Shown here in pieces: positions 26,589 to 35,890 of a stretch of DNA of 64,000 bases. Position 1 is the first letter of the stretch. Each line of letters begins with the position of its first letter. This stretch comes from JBGVSA01 sp041807905. Its GTDB lineage: Bacteria > Pseudomonadota > Gammaproteobacteria > Burkholderiales > Rhodocyclaceae. Under the pieces are notes generated by a model. It was given only the letters and a program-made list of their open reading frames with translations. It was not told where the DNA came from and searched no databases. The position numbers and the translations under genes were made by a program. The stretch spans positions 62,001-126,000 of the forward strand of contig NZ_JBGVSA010000010.1 in the NCBI RefSeq assembly GCF_041807905.1, written 5' to 3'.

Positions 26589-27038
26589 ATGACCACAGTC
26601 AGACACATGCTGCAGGGCAAGTCGCCCGTCATTCACAGCGTGGCGCCCGGTGCCACGGTCTTCGAGGCCATCGCCAGCATGGCCGAACACAACATCAGCG
26701 CGGTGCTGGTGACCGAAGGCGAACGCCTGGTCGGCATCTTTACGGAGCGCGACTACGCCCGCAAGGTGATCCTGCAGGGGCGCAGCTCGCGCGATACGAA
26801 AGTATCGGAGTTGATGACGCAGAACCTGCTGACGGTCTCGCCGAGCCAGACCATCGAAGAAGTGATGCAGATGATGACGGAGAACCGCATCCGCCATTTG
26901 CCGGTGGTGGATCACGGTACGCTGATCGGCATCGTGACCATCGGCGACGCGGTCAAGAACGTGATGGACGAGCAGCGCCAGACCATCGAGCAGCTCTCCA
27001 GTTACATCTCGGGCGACATCTCGACCGCCCAGCACTGA
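26589..27038 (+). CDS. CBS-domain protein
   Basis: 149 residues made of two CBS domains (about 10-65 and 75-130), with VLVTEGERLVGIFTERDYARK as the typical turn. Such stand-alone CBS pairs sense adenine nucleotides or related ligands. No catalytic domain is attached. The start MTTVRHMLQGK has AGGAGAG 7-12 bases upstream. It converges on the LOG-family gene. Confidence 0.9.
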   Translation: MTTVRHMLQGKSPVIHSVAPGATVFEAIASMAEHNISAVLVTEGERLVGIFTERDYARKVILQGRSSRDTKVSELMTQNLLTVSPSQTIEEVMQMMTENRIRHLPVVDHGTLIGIVTIGDAVKNVMDEQRQTIEQLSSYISGDISTAQH

Positions 27039-27047
27039 AGACGACGC

Positions 27048-27064
27048 GGGGCGCCTGGCGCCCC
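27048..27064. terminator. Hairpin between convergent CBS and LOG-family genes
   Basis: GGGGCGC-CTG-GCGCCCC, a 7-bp GC stem. A T run is lacking on either strand, so efficiency is doubtful. Confidence 0.4.
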
Positions 27065-27075
27065 GTTCTGCGTCA

Positions 27076-27804
27076 TCACAGGTTGAGCATCAGTTCGTGC
27101 TCTTCGGGCAGCGGCGCGAAGCCGCGTTGCTCGTAGTGATCGAAGATCGCTTCCACGATGGTTTCCGGATCGTCGATCAACTGGATGAGGTCGACGTCCT
27201 TGGGCGCGATCATCTTCTCGTCGACCAGCGTGGTCTTGAACCAGTCGATGAGCCCGCCCCAGAAGTCCTTGCCGACGAGGATCACGGGAATCCTGCGGCT
27301 CTTGCCGGTCTGGATCAGCGTGAGCGCTTCGGAGAGTTCATCGAGCGTGCCGAATCCGCCTGGCATCACCACGTAGGCCATGGCGAACTTCACGAACATG
27401 ACCTTGCGTGCGAAGAAATGCTGGAAGGTCTGTGAGACGTCCTGGTACGGATTGCCCGTCTGCTCCATCGGCAACTGGATGTTCAGCCCGACCGATGGCG
27501 ACTTGCCAAAGAACGCGCCCTTGTTGGCCGCTTCCATGATGCCGGGCCCGCCACCCGAAATGACCGAGAAGCCGGAATCCGAAAGCAGGCGCGCGATGCG
27601 CTCTGTCAATGCGTAATAGGGATGATCGACCGGCGTGCGCGCCGAACCGAAAATGCTGACCGCAGGGCGGATTGCCTGCAGGCGTTCTGTCGCCTCGACG
27701 AACTCTGACATAATGCCAAAGATTCGCCAGGCCTCTCGGGCCATCTGCGTCTGTGCTGTGGATGCGGGGGCGGTGAACGGCGGAAGTTTTTCTTTCGCAC
27801 TCAT
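27076..27804 (-). CDS. TIGR00730/LOG-family Rossmann protein
   Basis: 242 residues. SIFGSARTPVDHPYYA and the signature PGGFGTLDELSEALTLIQTG define the family (lysine decarboxylase-like/LOG). Members release free cytokinin-type bases or hydrolyse nucleoside monophosphates; the bacterial role is often unknown (PpnN-like). The start at 27804 (MSAKEKLPPF) is used. It is divergent from polA with 114 bases between. Confidence 0.87.
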   Translation of the reverse strand: MSAKEKLPPFTAPASTAQTQMAREAWRIFGIMSEFVEATERLQAIRPAVSIFGSARTPVDHPYYALTERIARLLSDSGFSVISGGGPGIMEAANKGAFFGKSPSVGLNIQLPMEQTGNPYQDVSQTFQHFFARKVMFVKFAMAYVVMPGGFGTLDELSEALTLIQTGKSRRIPVILVGKDFWGGLIDWFKTTLVDEKMIAPKDVDLIQLIDDPETIVEAIFDHYEQRGFAPLPEEHELMLNL

Positions 27805-27918
27805 GATATTTGATTGAACGTGGGAGCCGCCCTCGGTCTCTGTCCGCGATCGCATGCAAGGGATCGCAAACAGGATGCAGGAGCGGGCCGGCGCTTCGTC
27901 CTCACGGTTTTCCTGAAA

Positions 27919-30660
27919 ATGCCAACGCTACTTCTCGTCGACGGCTCGTCGTACCTGTATCGCGCATTCCATGCGCTACCCGATCTGCGCAACGCCGCCA
28001 ATGAACCGACGGGTGCCATTTACGGTGTGCTGAACATGCTACGCCGGCTCAATGATGGCTACAAGGCAACGCACGCGGCGTGCGTGTTCGACGCCAAGGG
28101 CAAGACGTTCCGCGACGATTGGTACCCGCAGTACAAGGCGAATCGTCCGCCGATGCCGGAGGATCTCGCGCTCCAGATCGAACCCATCCATACCTGCGTG
28201 CGGGCATTGGGCTGGCCCCTGTTGATGGTGGACGGCGTCGAGGCCGACGATGTCATTGGTACGCTGGCGCGCATCGCCACCGAACGCGGCTACGACGTCG
28301 TCATTTCGACCGGCGACAAGGACATGGCGCAACTGGTCACGCCGCAAGTGCGCCTGGTCAACACGATGACCAACGATACGCTCGACGAAGCCGGCGTGCT
28401 CGCCAAGTTCGGGGTGCCTCCCGAGCGCATCGTCGATTACCTCACGCTGATCGGCGATACGGTCGACAACGTACCGGGCGTGGACAAATGCGGTCCCAAG
28501 ACAGCGTGCAAGTGGCTCAACGAATACGGCACGCTGGACAACATCATGACCAACGCCGCCAGCATCAAGGGCGTGGTCGGCGAAAACCTGCGTCGTGCGT
28601 TGGACTTCCTCCCCCTGGGCCGCAAGTTGGTCACCATCGCGACGGACGTGGCGCTGCCCGGCGAGTTCGACGACCTGGTCTGGCGCGATGCCGACCGCGA
28701 AGTGCTCGAGGCGCAATTCCGTCGCTACGAGTTCAAGAGCTGGCTGCGCGAACTGAGCGAAGGCAAGGGGACACCCGAAGCTGCCCAGGCGACCGGGGAC
28801 ACGGTCGATGAGGCATCCTCGGCGGCCATCGCGCCGCCAGCCGCGCCGACGCATCGACGCGACTATGAGTGCATTCTCGACTGGGCAACCTTCGAGCGCT
28901 GGTTCGAGAAGATCCATCACGCCGAGCTGACGGCCTTCGACACCGAAACCGACAGTCTCGAACCGATGAAGGCACGTCTGGTGGGGATGTCGTTCGCCGT
29001 ATCGGAAGGCGAGGCGGCCTACCTGCCATTGACGCACCGCTATGCTGGCCATCCAGATCAGTTGCCGATCGATGAAGTCCTGTCGCGCCTGAAGGCGTGG
29101 TTCGAATCCGACCTGCACCGCAAGGTCGGGCAGAATCTCAAGTACGACATGCACGTGCTGGCCAACCACGGCATTCGCCTGGGCGGCATCGCGCATGACA
29201 CCTTGCTGCAGTCGGCGGTGTGGGAGAGCGATAAGGGACACGATCTCGAACAACTGTGCAAGCGCCACCTCGGCCTGGATGTGCTGTCGTACACCGATCT
29301 GTGCGGCAAGGGTGCCAACCAGATCGGCTTCTACGACGTCGACATCGAGCGCGCCGCGCAGTACGCGGCGGAAGACGCCGACGTGACCCTGCGCGTGCAC
29401 AATATCCTGCTGCCGCGCATTCTTCTCGATGAAGGACTGGCGCGCATTTATCGCGACGTTGAAATGCCGGCGCTCGAAGTGCTGTGGGCGATGGAACGCA
29501 ACGGTGTGCTGGTCGACACTTTCCTGCTTTCGCAACAGAGCAACGAACTCGGGCTGCGCATGCTCGAAATCGAGCACGAGGCGTACGAAGCGGCGGGCCA
29601 GCCGTTCAACCTCAACAGCCCGAAACAGATCCAGGAGATCCTCTTCGAGCGCGACAAGCTTCCGGTCATCAAGAAGACGCCCTCCGGCGCGCCGAGTACG
29701 GATGAAGAGGTCCTGCAACAACTGGCGCTCGACTACCCCTTGCCGCGGCTGATCCTCGAATACCGCGGCATGGCCAAGCTGAAAAGCACGTACACCGACA
29801 AGCTGCCGCGCATGGTCGACCCGAGCACTGGCCGCGTGCACACGAGCTATTCGCAGACCGGTGCAGTGACGGGGCGCCTGGCGAGCTCGGACCCCAACCT
29901 GCAGAACATTCCGGTGCGCACCGAAGAGGGCCGCCGCATCCGCACGGCATTCATTGCGCCGCGCAACTGGCATGTGGTCTCGGCCGATTACTCGCAGATC
30001 GAGCTGCGCATCATGGCGCACTTGTCCGAGGATGAACGCCTGCTGGCAGCCTTCGAGCGCGGCGAGGATGTGCACCGCGCGACTGCCGCCGAAGTGTTTG
30101 CGCTGGAGCCTGCTGAAGTCACCAGCGAGCAGCGTCGCTACGCCAAGGCGATCAACTTCGGCCTCATCTATGGCATGAGTGCGCACGGGCTGGCCAAGCA
30201 GCTCGGCATCGAGCGCGCCGCGGCGCAGAATTACATCGAGCGCTACTTCGCGCGTTATCCGAAGGTGCTGCAGTACATGGAAACCACTCGCCAGTTCGCT
30301 CGCGAGCATGGTTTCGTCGAGACGGTCTTCGGTCGGCGCCTGTACCTGCCCGAAATCAAATCGAGCAATGTCGGTCGCCGGCAGGGAGCCGAGCGCGCGG
30401 CGATCAATGCGCCGATGCAAGGTACGGCGGCCGACGTCGTGAAGCTGGCCATGCGCGCGACCTATGATTGGCTTATTGGGGGCAGTCTGAAGAGCCGCAT
30501 GTTGCTCCAGGTCCACGATGAACTCGTATTGGAGGTGCCGGATGATGAGCTGTCACTGGTGCGCGAGGAGTTGCCCCGCGTCATGAGCGGCGTGGCGGAT
30601 CTGCGCGTGCCTCTGCTCGTCGAGGCCGGCGCCGGATTGAACTGGGAAGAGGCTCACTGA
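27919..30660 (+). CDS. polA: DNA polymerase I
   Basis: 913 residues, full length. The N-terminal 5' nuclease domain (to about 300) shows LLLVDGSSYLYRAFHAL and GVEADDVIGTLA. The 3'-5' exonuclease (about 310-500) has an intact metal site, FDTETDSLEP, with NLKYDMHVLANHG and YAAEDADVTLRVH. The polymerase domain contains SADYSQIELRIMAHLS (motif A), RRYAKAINFGLIYGMS (motif B) and LLQVHDELVLEVP (motif C). All three activities appear functional. The start at 27919 is the family start. Confidence 0.96.
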   Translation: MPTLLLVDGSSYLYRAFHALPDLRNAANEPTGAIYGVLNMLRRLNDGYKATHAACVFDAKGKTFRDDWYPQYKANRPPMPEDLALQIEPIHTCVRALGWPLLMVDGVEADDVIGTLARIATERGYDVVISTGDKDMAQLVTPQVRLVNTMTNDTLDEAGVLAKFGVPPERIVDYLTLIGDTVDNVPGVDKCGPKTACKWLNEYGTLDNIMTNAASIKGVVGENLRRALDFLPLGRKLVTIATDVALPGEFDDLVWRDADREVLEAQFRRYEFKSWLRELSEGKGTPEAAQATGDTVDEASSAAIAPPAAPTHRRDYECILDWATFERWFEKIHHAELTAFDTETDSLEPMKARLVGMSFAVSEGEAAYLPLTHRYAGHPDQLPIDEVLSRLKAWFESDLHRKVGQNLKYDMHVLANHGIRLGGIAHDTLLQSAVWESDKGHDLEQLCKRHLGLDVLSYTDLCGKGANQIGFYDVDIERAAQYAAEDADVTLRVHNILLPRILLDEGLARIYRDVEMPALEVLWAMERNGVLVDTFLLSQQSNELGLRMLEIEHEAYEAAGQPFNLNSPKQIQEILFERDKLPVIKKTPSGAPSTDEEVLQQLALDYPLPRLILEYRGMAKLKSTYTDKLPRMVDPSTGRVHTSYSQTGAVTGRLASSDPNLQNIPVRTEEGRRIRTAFIAPRNWHVVSADYSQIELRIMAHLSEDERLLAAFERGEDVHRATAAEVFALEPAEVTSEQRRYAKAINFGLIYGMSAHGLAKQLGIERAAAQNYIERYFARYPKVLQYMETTRQFAREHGFVETVFGRRLYLPEIKSSNVGRRQGAERAAINAPMQGTAADVVKLAMRATYDWLIGGSLKSRMLLQVHDELVLEVPDDELSLVREELPRVMSGVADLRVPLLVEAGAGLNWEEAH

Positions 30661-30713
30661 AGGCGCAGTCGTTGTAGGCCGCGCCGGTCATTGGTAGCAA
30701 GAGGAGAAAGACA

Positions 30714-31685
30714 ATGGAATATCGCAGACTCGGTCGTTCCGGACTCAAGGTCAGTACGCTGTCGCTGGGTTCCTGGGTGACGTATTCGAATCAGGTCGAC
30801 AGCCGTCATGCGCGTGAGCTGATGGCGGCAGCCTGGGACCATGGCATCAATTTCTTCGACAACGCCGAAACCTACGCCAAGGGTGAGTCCGAACGCATCA
30901 TGGGCGAGGCCCTGCATCACCTGCAATGGCGGCGCGAGAGCTTCGTGGTGTCCACCAAGTTCTTCTGGGGCCTGCACGAAGGCCCCAACGAAAAGCACAC
31001 GCTCAACCGCAAATATCTGCTCAACGCCATCGACGGATCACTCAAGCGCTTCGGGCTGGATTACATCGATCTGGTGTTCTGCCATCGCCCGGACCCGCAT
31101 ACGCCGATCGAAGAAACCGTGTGGGCCATGCATGACATGATCCAGCGCGGCAAGGCGCTGTACTGGGGCACGTCGGAGTGGAGCGCCGATGAAATCCGCG
31201 CCGCGTGGCAGATCGCCGAGCGTCATCATCTGCACAAGCCGGTGATGGAGCAGCCGCAGTACAACATGTTCGTGCGCCGTCGCGTCGAGCAGGAGTATCG
31301 ACGTCTTTACGAAGACATCGGTCTCGGGCTGACGACGTGGAGCCCGCTCGGTTCGGGCGTGCTGTCGGGCAAGTATCTGCACGGCATCCCGGCGGGCTCG
31401 CGCGGTGCATTGCCGACCTTCGAATGGCTGCACGAGCGTCTGCTCGATCCCAGGCGCAACGAAGCGGTGTCCCGCCTGTTGCCGATCGCTAAGGAACTCG
31501 ACTGCACGCTGAGCCAGCTGGCGATTGCCTGGTGCGCACATAATCCGCACGTGTCGACGGTCATCACGGGCGCTTCGCGGATCGAGCAATTGAAGGAAAA
31601 CATGGCGGCGCAGGAAGTGATCGCGCGGCTCACGCCCGACGTGATTGCCCGCATCGATGAAGCCTGCACCGGCGCGACGGACTGA
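30714..31685 (+). CDS. Aldo/keto reductase (Kv-beta-like)
   Basis: 323 residues of the AKR superfamily. DNAETYAKGESERIMGEAL contains the catalytic Asp and Tyr, VSTKFFWG the Lys and FCHRPDP the His. The overall pattern resembles the voltage-gated potassium-channel beta-subunit branch (AKR6 and YghZ-like). It reduces aldehydes or ketones with NADPH; the substrate is unknown. AGGAGAAA is 6-12 bases before the ATG. It is followed 12 bases later by rdgB. Confidence 0.9.
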   Translation: MEYRRLGRSGLKVSTLSLGSWVTYSNQVDSRHARELMAAAWDHGINFFDNAETYAKGESERIMGEALHHLQWRRESFVVSTKFFWGLHEGPNEKHTLNRKYLLNAIDGSLKRFGLDYIDLVFCHRPDPHTPIEETVWAMHDMIQRGKALYWGTSEWSADEIRAAWQIAERHHLHKPVMEQPQYNMFVRRRVEQEYRRLYEDIGLGLTTWSPLGSGVLSGKYLHGIPAGSRGALPTFEWLHERLLDPRRNEAVSRLLPIAKELDCTLSQLAIAWCAHNPHVSTVITGASRIEQLKENMAAQEVIARLTPDVIARIDEACTGATD

Positions 31686-31697
31686 CACGGAGAAGGC

Positions 31698-32291
31698 ATG
31701 CGCAAATTGGTCATGGCGTCCAACAACGCCGGCAAGCTGCGGGAGTTCCAGGCGCTGCTGGCGCCCTTGGGTTGGGAGGTCGTACCGCAGGCTTCGCTTG
31801 GCGTGACGGAAGCTGAAGAGCCGCACGTGACTTTCGTCGAGAACGCTCTTGCCAAGGCGCGCCATGCGTCGGCCAGTACTGGCTTGCCAGCGCTGGCCGA
31901 CGATTCGGGCATCTGTGTCACGGCCTTGGGCGGCGCGCCCGGCGTCTATTCGGCGCGTTTTGCCGGGGAGCCGAAGTCGGACGCCTGCAATAATCAGTTG
32001 CTCATCGAGAAGCTCGCCGGACAGAGCGATCGCCGTGCTCACTATGTCTGCGTACTGGTGTTCGTGCGCTCGAAGGATGACCCGCAGCCCTTGATCGCAG
32101 AAGGCGAGTGGCACGGCGAGGTGATCGATGAAGCTCGCGGTGCCGGCGGGTTTGGATATGACCCGTACTTCTTACTGCCGGATCTCGGAAAGACCGCCGC
32201 AGAGCTTGAGCCAGAAACGAAGAACCGCATCAGCCATCGCGGAGTCGCGGTTCAGACTTTGCTGGAACGACTACGTCATGCGGCGATCTGA
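31698..32291 (+). CDS. rdgB: Non-canonical purine NTP pyrophosphatase
   Basis: 197 residues of the Ham1/RdgB family, which hydrolyses dITP and XTP to keep deaminated purines out of DNA. The beginning KLVMASNNAGKLREFQALL, the LADDSGICVTALGGAPGVYSARF segment and GFGYDPYF are all diagnostic. The length is typical. Confidence 0.95.
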   Translation: MRKLVMASNNAGKLREFQALLAPLGWEVVPQASLGVTEAEEPHVTFVENALAKARHASASTGLPALADDSGICVTALGGAPGVYSARFAGEPKSDACNNQLLIEKLAGQSDRRAHYVCVLVFVRSKDDPQPLIAEGEWHGEVIDEARGAGGFGYDPYFLLPDLGKTAAELEPETKNRISHRGVAVQTLLERLRHAAI

Positions 32292-32388
32292 TACTGTGTG
32301 GGTGCCTGCGACGCCCACCGGCCGGCGACAGGGAGCGAACAATAACCAAAGGCTGACAAGGCCTTCAATGACACAAGGGAATCACGCA

Positions 32389-32700
32389 ATGAAGACGCGA
32401 TTGATGGGATTGTGCCTCGCCGTGTTGGCACCACTGGCTTGGGCGCAGAATGCGCCGCCGCCTCCGCAGCTCGAACCGATCCCCGACGACGGTACCCAGC
32501 CGGAAGTCACGATCCGGGATGAAGCGGAGCAACGCGTGGAGGAGTTCCGCATCAAGGGCCGCCTCTACATGATCAAGATCACACCCAAAGTTGGACCCGC
32601 CTATTACCTGATCGACGAGAAGGGCGACGGCAGCTTTACACGCTATGACGGCATGGACAACGGCATGAAGGTGCCGCGCTGGGTGCTGTTCAAGTGGTAG
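32389..32700 (+). CDS. DUF2782 family periplasmic protein
   Basis: A 103-residue protein with a signal peptide (RLMGLCLAVLAPLAWA) and a DUF2782 body, GRLYMIKITPKVGPAYYLID. The family is confined mainly to proteobacteria and often sits beside polA or rdgB in beta-proteobacteria; function unknown. The start at 32389 has GGGA about 9 bases upstream. It may be co-transcribed with rdgB. Confidence 0.82.
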   Translation: MKTRLMGLCLAVLAPLAWAQNAPPPPQLEPIPDDGTQPEVTIRDEAEQRVEEFRIKGRLYMIKITPKVGPAYYLIDEKGDGSFTRYDGMDNGMKVPRWVLFKW

Positions 32701-32717
32701 GCCGCGCCTGAGGCGCA

Positions 32718-32768
32718 GACGGCTCCGGCGGTGGCACGACGTCACCGCGTTCGGAGCCGTCGTTGTTT
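32718..32768 (+). terminator. Rho-independent terminator after the DUF2782 gene
   Basis: The 10-bp stem GACGGCTCCG / CGGAGCCGTC with a 24-base loop is followed by GTTGTTTTC. Ends the rdgB-DUF2782 transcript. Confidence 0.7.
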
Positions 32769-32778
32769 TCGCACCAAG

Positions 32779-32812
32779 AAAAACGCCTCGTACCAGGAGG
32801 GCGGTACGAGGC
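32779..32812 (-). terminator. Minus-strand Rho-independent terminator with no annotated upstream gene
   Basis: On the minus strand GCCTCGTACC / GGTACGAGGC (10-bp perfect stem, 8-base loop) is followed by GTTTTTC. This would end a transcript running leftward from 33010 or beyond, where no convincing gene is visible. Confidence 0.7.
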
Positions 32813-33159
32813 GCCGAAAAGCTCGTTTGTTATCCAGGAGACACAACTAACAAACGCGCCAGGCACCGCTGGGCAAGCCAGCGGTGGGACACCCGCAGCG
32901 CGGCGTCGCCGCGCATTGAAATCGGTCTCCGTTTAACTCCGCGAACCAGCGACTCATCCAGAGGATCGATGTTTGTCCTGACTGGCATAATTGAAGTTAA
33001 ACGTTTAACGTAAATGTACGTTGCGGTTGTTCGGTCCGCCACCGGGACAAACCCCAATGAGACCGAAAACAATAAAATCGACGGAACGATTGACCGGATC
33101 GAGCTGGCGCCGTATGTTTGTTGCCGCGTTACTCAAACATGTCAACGAAGTAGAGACAT
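32813..33159. other. Regulatory region left of lacI-type gene
   Basis: No supported gene. It contains an inverted repeat GTTTGTTA/TAACAAAC (32825-32832 and 32848-32855), a LacI-type palindrome at 32996-33009 and a possible 51-codon minus-strand frame (ATG ending at 32986, running to the TAA that overlaps 32830-32832). Confidence 0.5.
32996..33009. promoter_or_regulatory. LacI/GalR-type operator palindrome
   Basis: GTTAAACGTTTAAC is a perfect 14-bp palindrome with the central CG typical of LacI-family operators. A LacI-family gene starts 169 bases to the right. It faces the minus-strand transcript as well as the lacI-type gene. Confidence 0.7.
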
Positions 33160-33171
33160 AAAGCGTTTAAC
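33160..33171. promoter_or_regulatory. Second LacI-type operator (autoregulatory position)
   Basis: AAAGCGTTTAAC is one mismatch-rich version of the same palindrome, ending 6 bases before the start codon of the LacI-family gene, where binding would block its own translation or transcription. Confidence 0.55.
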
Positions 33172-33177
33172 TTTTCC

Positions 33178-34176
33178 ATGCAAACTAAACGACCCGCGAC
33201 GATTCGAGACGTCGCACAGGCTGCCGGTGTATCCACGGCAACGGTCTCGAAGTTCATCAACCGTCTGCAGCGCTTTTCTCCAGAAGTCGAAGCGCGCATA
33301 CGCGCGGCAGTCGACGGCCTGGGCTACCGGCAGAATCCCGCCGCGCGCAGCATGGTGACCGGCCAGACGCGCACGGTGGGGCTCGCCATCCAGGACGTTC
33401 GCAATCCGCACTTCGCCAACATCGTGAAAGGTGCCAATCGCGTTGCGCTGGCGCATGACTACAGCCTGCTGGTTATCGATATCGAAGAGAACCCTTCCGG
33501 CGAGCGTGCACTGCTCGAAGCACTGTCGCGCCGCGTGGACGGGTTGATCGTGAGCTCTCGTATCCCTGAAGAATCCATCGATTGGCTCGCCGAAATCGGC
33601 AAGCCGGTGGTGTTCTTCGGTCGGCTGTCCCGACTGGGGATTCCCTGTGTACGGTCCGACGGTTACCAGGCGGCGTACATGATCGGACGCCATCTGGTCG
33701 AACTCGGCATGCAGCGGATTGCCTACGTGGGCTTCACACGCGCGCGCTGGAACGCGGAGCGCCTGCACGGCCTGACCGACGCGCTGGCCGAGGCCAATCT
33801 CACGCCGATCGTGCACGAAATCGACACGCCGTCGCTGGAAGCCGGCGAACGCGCAGCATCCGCCGTGCTGCTGGGCGGCAAGCGGCCCGAAGCGGTGGTC
33901 GGGTACAACGACCTTGTGGCATTGGGCCTGATGCATGAAGCACAGGCGCTGGGGCTGCGAATTCCCGAAGACGTCGCTGTGGCCGGTTTCGATGACATTC
34001 CGGTCGCGCGCTACATGCAGCCCCCGCTGACGTCGGTCGACATGCGTTCCGAACAACAGGGCGAAGCCGCCATGAATCGCCTGCTGACCGCCATTGCGCG
34101 CGAAGAAGGCGAGAGCGACGTGCTGCTGGAGCCCCGCCTGATTCCCCGCGCTTCCACGCGCCGTCCGCTGGACTGA
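33178..34176 (+). CDS. LacI-family transcriptional regulator
   Basis: 332 residues. The N-terminal helix-turn-helix (TIRDVAQAAGVSTATVSKFI) and the hinge RQNPAARSMVTGQTRTVG precede the periplasmic-binding-like sensor domain (about 65-330) with VDGLIVSSRIPEESIDWLAE and AVAGFDDIPVARYMQPPLTS. The start at 33178 has no Shine-Dalgarno sequence; an operator half overlaps that spot. Two LacI-type palindromes upstream imply autoregulation. The regulated sugar or carbohydrate gene is not nearby; the effector is unknown. Confidence 0.9.
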   Translation: MQTKRPATIRDVAQAAGVSTATVSKFINRLQRFSPEVEARIRAAVDGLGYRQNPAARSMVTGQTRTVGLAIQDVRNPHFANIVKGANRVALAHDYSLLVIDIEENPSGERALLEALSRRVDGLIVSSRIPEESIDWLAEIGKPVVFFGRLSRLGIPCVRSDGYQAAYMIGRHLVELGMQRIAYVGFTRARWNAERLHGLTDALAEANLTPIVHEIDTPSLEAGERAASAVLLGGKRPEAVVGYNDLVALGLMHEAQALGLRIPEDVAVAGFDDIPVARYMQPPLTSVDMRSEQQGEAAMNRLLTAIAREEGESDVLLEPRLIPRASTRRPLD

Positions 34177-34186
34177 TCACGCGCAC

Positions 34187-34215
34187 AAAAAAAGGGGCAT
34201 CGATTCCGATGCCCC
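34187..34215 (-). terminator. Rho-independent terminator of the DegQ-type gene
   Basis: On the minus strand the 9-bp perfect stem GGGGCATCG / CGATGCCCC with a 4-base loop is followed by a run of seven T. It lies just past the end of the LacI gene and ends the protease transcript. Confidence 0.85.
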
Positions 34216-34295
34216 TATTGCAAGACACTGCTTTCGAGGAAAAACCAACGTCGCGCGAACGCGCTCCGTAGGAATGTGAGTCGAAAGCCCGTCGA

Positions 34296-35786
34296 TTAGT
34301 TCAACGTCACCACCACGTACTGACGAATGCTGCCGCGCTGCACGAGCAGCGGCACGTTCTTGCCAGCCTGTTCGACCAAGCGCTGGAATTGTTCAGTGGA
34401 TGTCACGCGTTGCCCGCTGACGGATACCACCACGTCGCCGCTCTGCAGGCCCGCCTTGGCAGCGGCTCCCGTAGCGCGCTGAATGACCAGCCCGCCTTGC
34501 AGATCGAGCTGCTTGGCCTCTTCGGGGCGCAGCGCACGCACTGCCAGCCCCAGCTTGCCGGACGACGACTGCGCATTGTTCGGCTTGTTGGAATCCGCAC
34601 GCGCCGTGGTATCGCCAGCCTGTTCGGCGAGCTTCACGCTGATTTCACGCGAAGCCTTGTCGCGCCAGACCTTCAGCTTGACGGTGTCGCCCGGGTGGTG
34701 ATTGCCGATCAGTCGGGCGAGGTCGGCTGCGTCATCGATCTTGGTGCCGTCCACTTCGGTGACGATGTCGCCTTCGCGCAGGCCTGATTTCTGCGCCGGG
34801 GTGCCGTCTTCGATCGAATTGATCAACGCACCCTTCGTGTCGGGCAGACCGAACGACGCGGCCATTTCCTTGTTGACGCCCTGTATGCCCACGCCGAGAC
34901 GACCGCGCGAGACCTTGCCGAACTTCTGCAATTGGTCCTTCACCTTGATGGCCTCGTCGATGGGGATCGCGAACGAGATACCCATGAAGCCGCCGGAGCG
35001 CGAGTAGATCTGCGAATTGATGCCGATGACTTCGCCGTTCAGATTGAACAGCGGGCCGCCCGAGTTGCCCGGGTTGATGGCAACGTCGGTCTGCAGGAAC
35101 GGCACGAAAGTCTCGTCCGGCAGGCGGCGTGCCTTGGCACTGATGATGCCGGCAGTCACCGTGTTCTCGAAGCCGAACGGCGAGCCGACGGCCACGACCC
35201 ATTCGCCGACCCTGGCGCGCTGGGCGTCGCCGATCCGCACGAAGGGCAGCCCGGTCGCGTCGATCTTGATGAGTGCCACGTCGGTGCGCGTATCGCTGCC
35301 AATTACCTTGGCCTTGAATTCACGCTTGTCAGTGAGCTTGACGGTCACGTCCGTCGCATCTGCGACAACGTGCGCATTGGTCAGCACGTAGCCGTCGCCG
35401 CTGACGATGAAGCCCGAGCCTTCGCCCTGGCTGATGCGCGGCTGGGCCTGCCCGCGCGGCATGTTCGGCGCGGGGATGCCGAAGCGCCGGAAGAAGTCGT
35501 AGAACGGATCCTGTTCCATGGCCGCATCGTCGTCGTCCTCCTTCGAGACGCTGGTGACGCGGATGTTGACCACGGCCGGCCCTACCTGCTCGACCAGGGC
35601 ACTGAAGTCCGGCAGCGCGGGGCGCGCGGACGGGGGGACGGTCACCGGCCCGCTGGCCGCTACCGACGATGCGCTACTGCTGCTCGCGGCGTGTGATGTG
35701 TTGATGCCTGTATTTTCGAGGCAGCCGGTAAAGGCGACTGCCGCGACGGCGGCGATCAGAACAGTGCGAGAAAAAGACCACTCCAT
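34296..35786 (-). CDS. DegQ/Do-like periplasmic serine endoprotease
   Basis: 496 residues. The N-terminus is lipoprotein-like (IAAVAAVAFTGC), so it may be membrane-anchored. The trypsin-like domain has the triad: His in LTNAHVVADA, Asp in TRTDVALIKIDATG and Ser in AINPGNSGGPLFNL. Two PDZ domains follow (about 270-370 and 400-490). Degrades or refolds damaged envelope proteins. The start at 35786 has AGGAG about 12 bases upstream. It is divergent from oxyR, with stress-type binding motifs between them. MucD or DegQ homology cannot be separated from sequence alone. Confidence 0.92.
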   Translation of the reverse strand: MEWSFSRTVLIAAVAAVAFTGCLENTGINTSHAASSSSASSVAASGPVTVPPSARPALPDFSALVEQVGPAVVNIRVTSVSKEDDDDAAMEQDPFYDFFRRFGIPAPNMPRGQAQPRISQGEGSGFIVSGDGYVLTNAHVVADATDVTVKLTDKREFKAKVIGSDTRTDVALIKIDATGLPFVRIGDAQRARVGEWVVAVGSPFGFENTVTAGIISAKARRLPDETFVPFLQTDVAINPGNSGGPLFNLNGEVIGINSQIYSRSGGFMGISFAIPIDEAIKVKDQLQKFGKVSRGRLGVGIQGVNKEMAASFGLPDTKGALINSIEDGTPAQKSGLREGDIVTEVDGTKIDDAADLARLIGNHHPGDTVKLKVWRDKASREISVKLAEQAGDTTARADSNKPNNAQSSSGKLGLAVRALRPEEAKQLDLQGGLVIQRATGAAAKAGLQSGDVVVSVSGQRVTSTEQFQRLVEQAGKNVPLLVQRGSIRQYVVVTLN

Positions 35787-35867
35787 GATGAACGGGGCTC
35801 CTGACAACATTCGGTATGGACTCGCCGGGGGCGCAAGAGGCTTCCCGGTTACGGCCTGTGACTGTGC

Positions 35868-35879
35868 GGGAAATTTCCC
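35868..35879. promoter_or_regulatory. Palindrome in the degQ/oxyR promoter region
   Basis: GGGAAATTTCCC, a perfect 12-bp palindrome, may be an operator or a chance AT-rich symmetry. Confidence 0.3.
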
Positions 35880-35890
35880 CGTTCCCTGTC

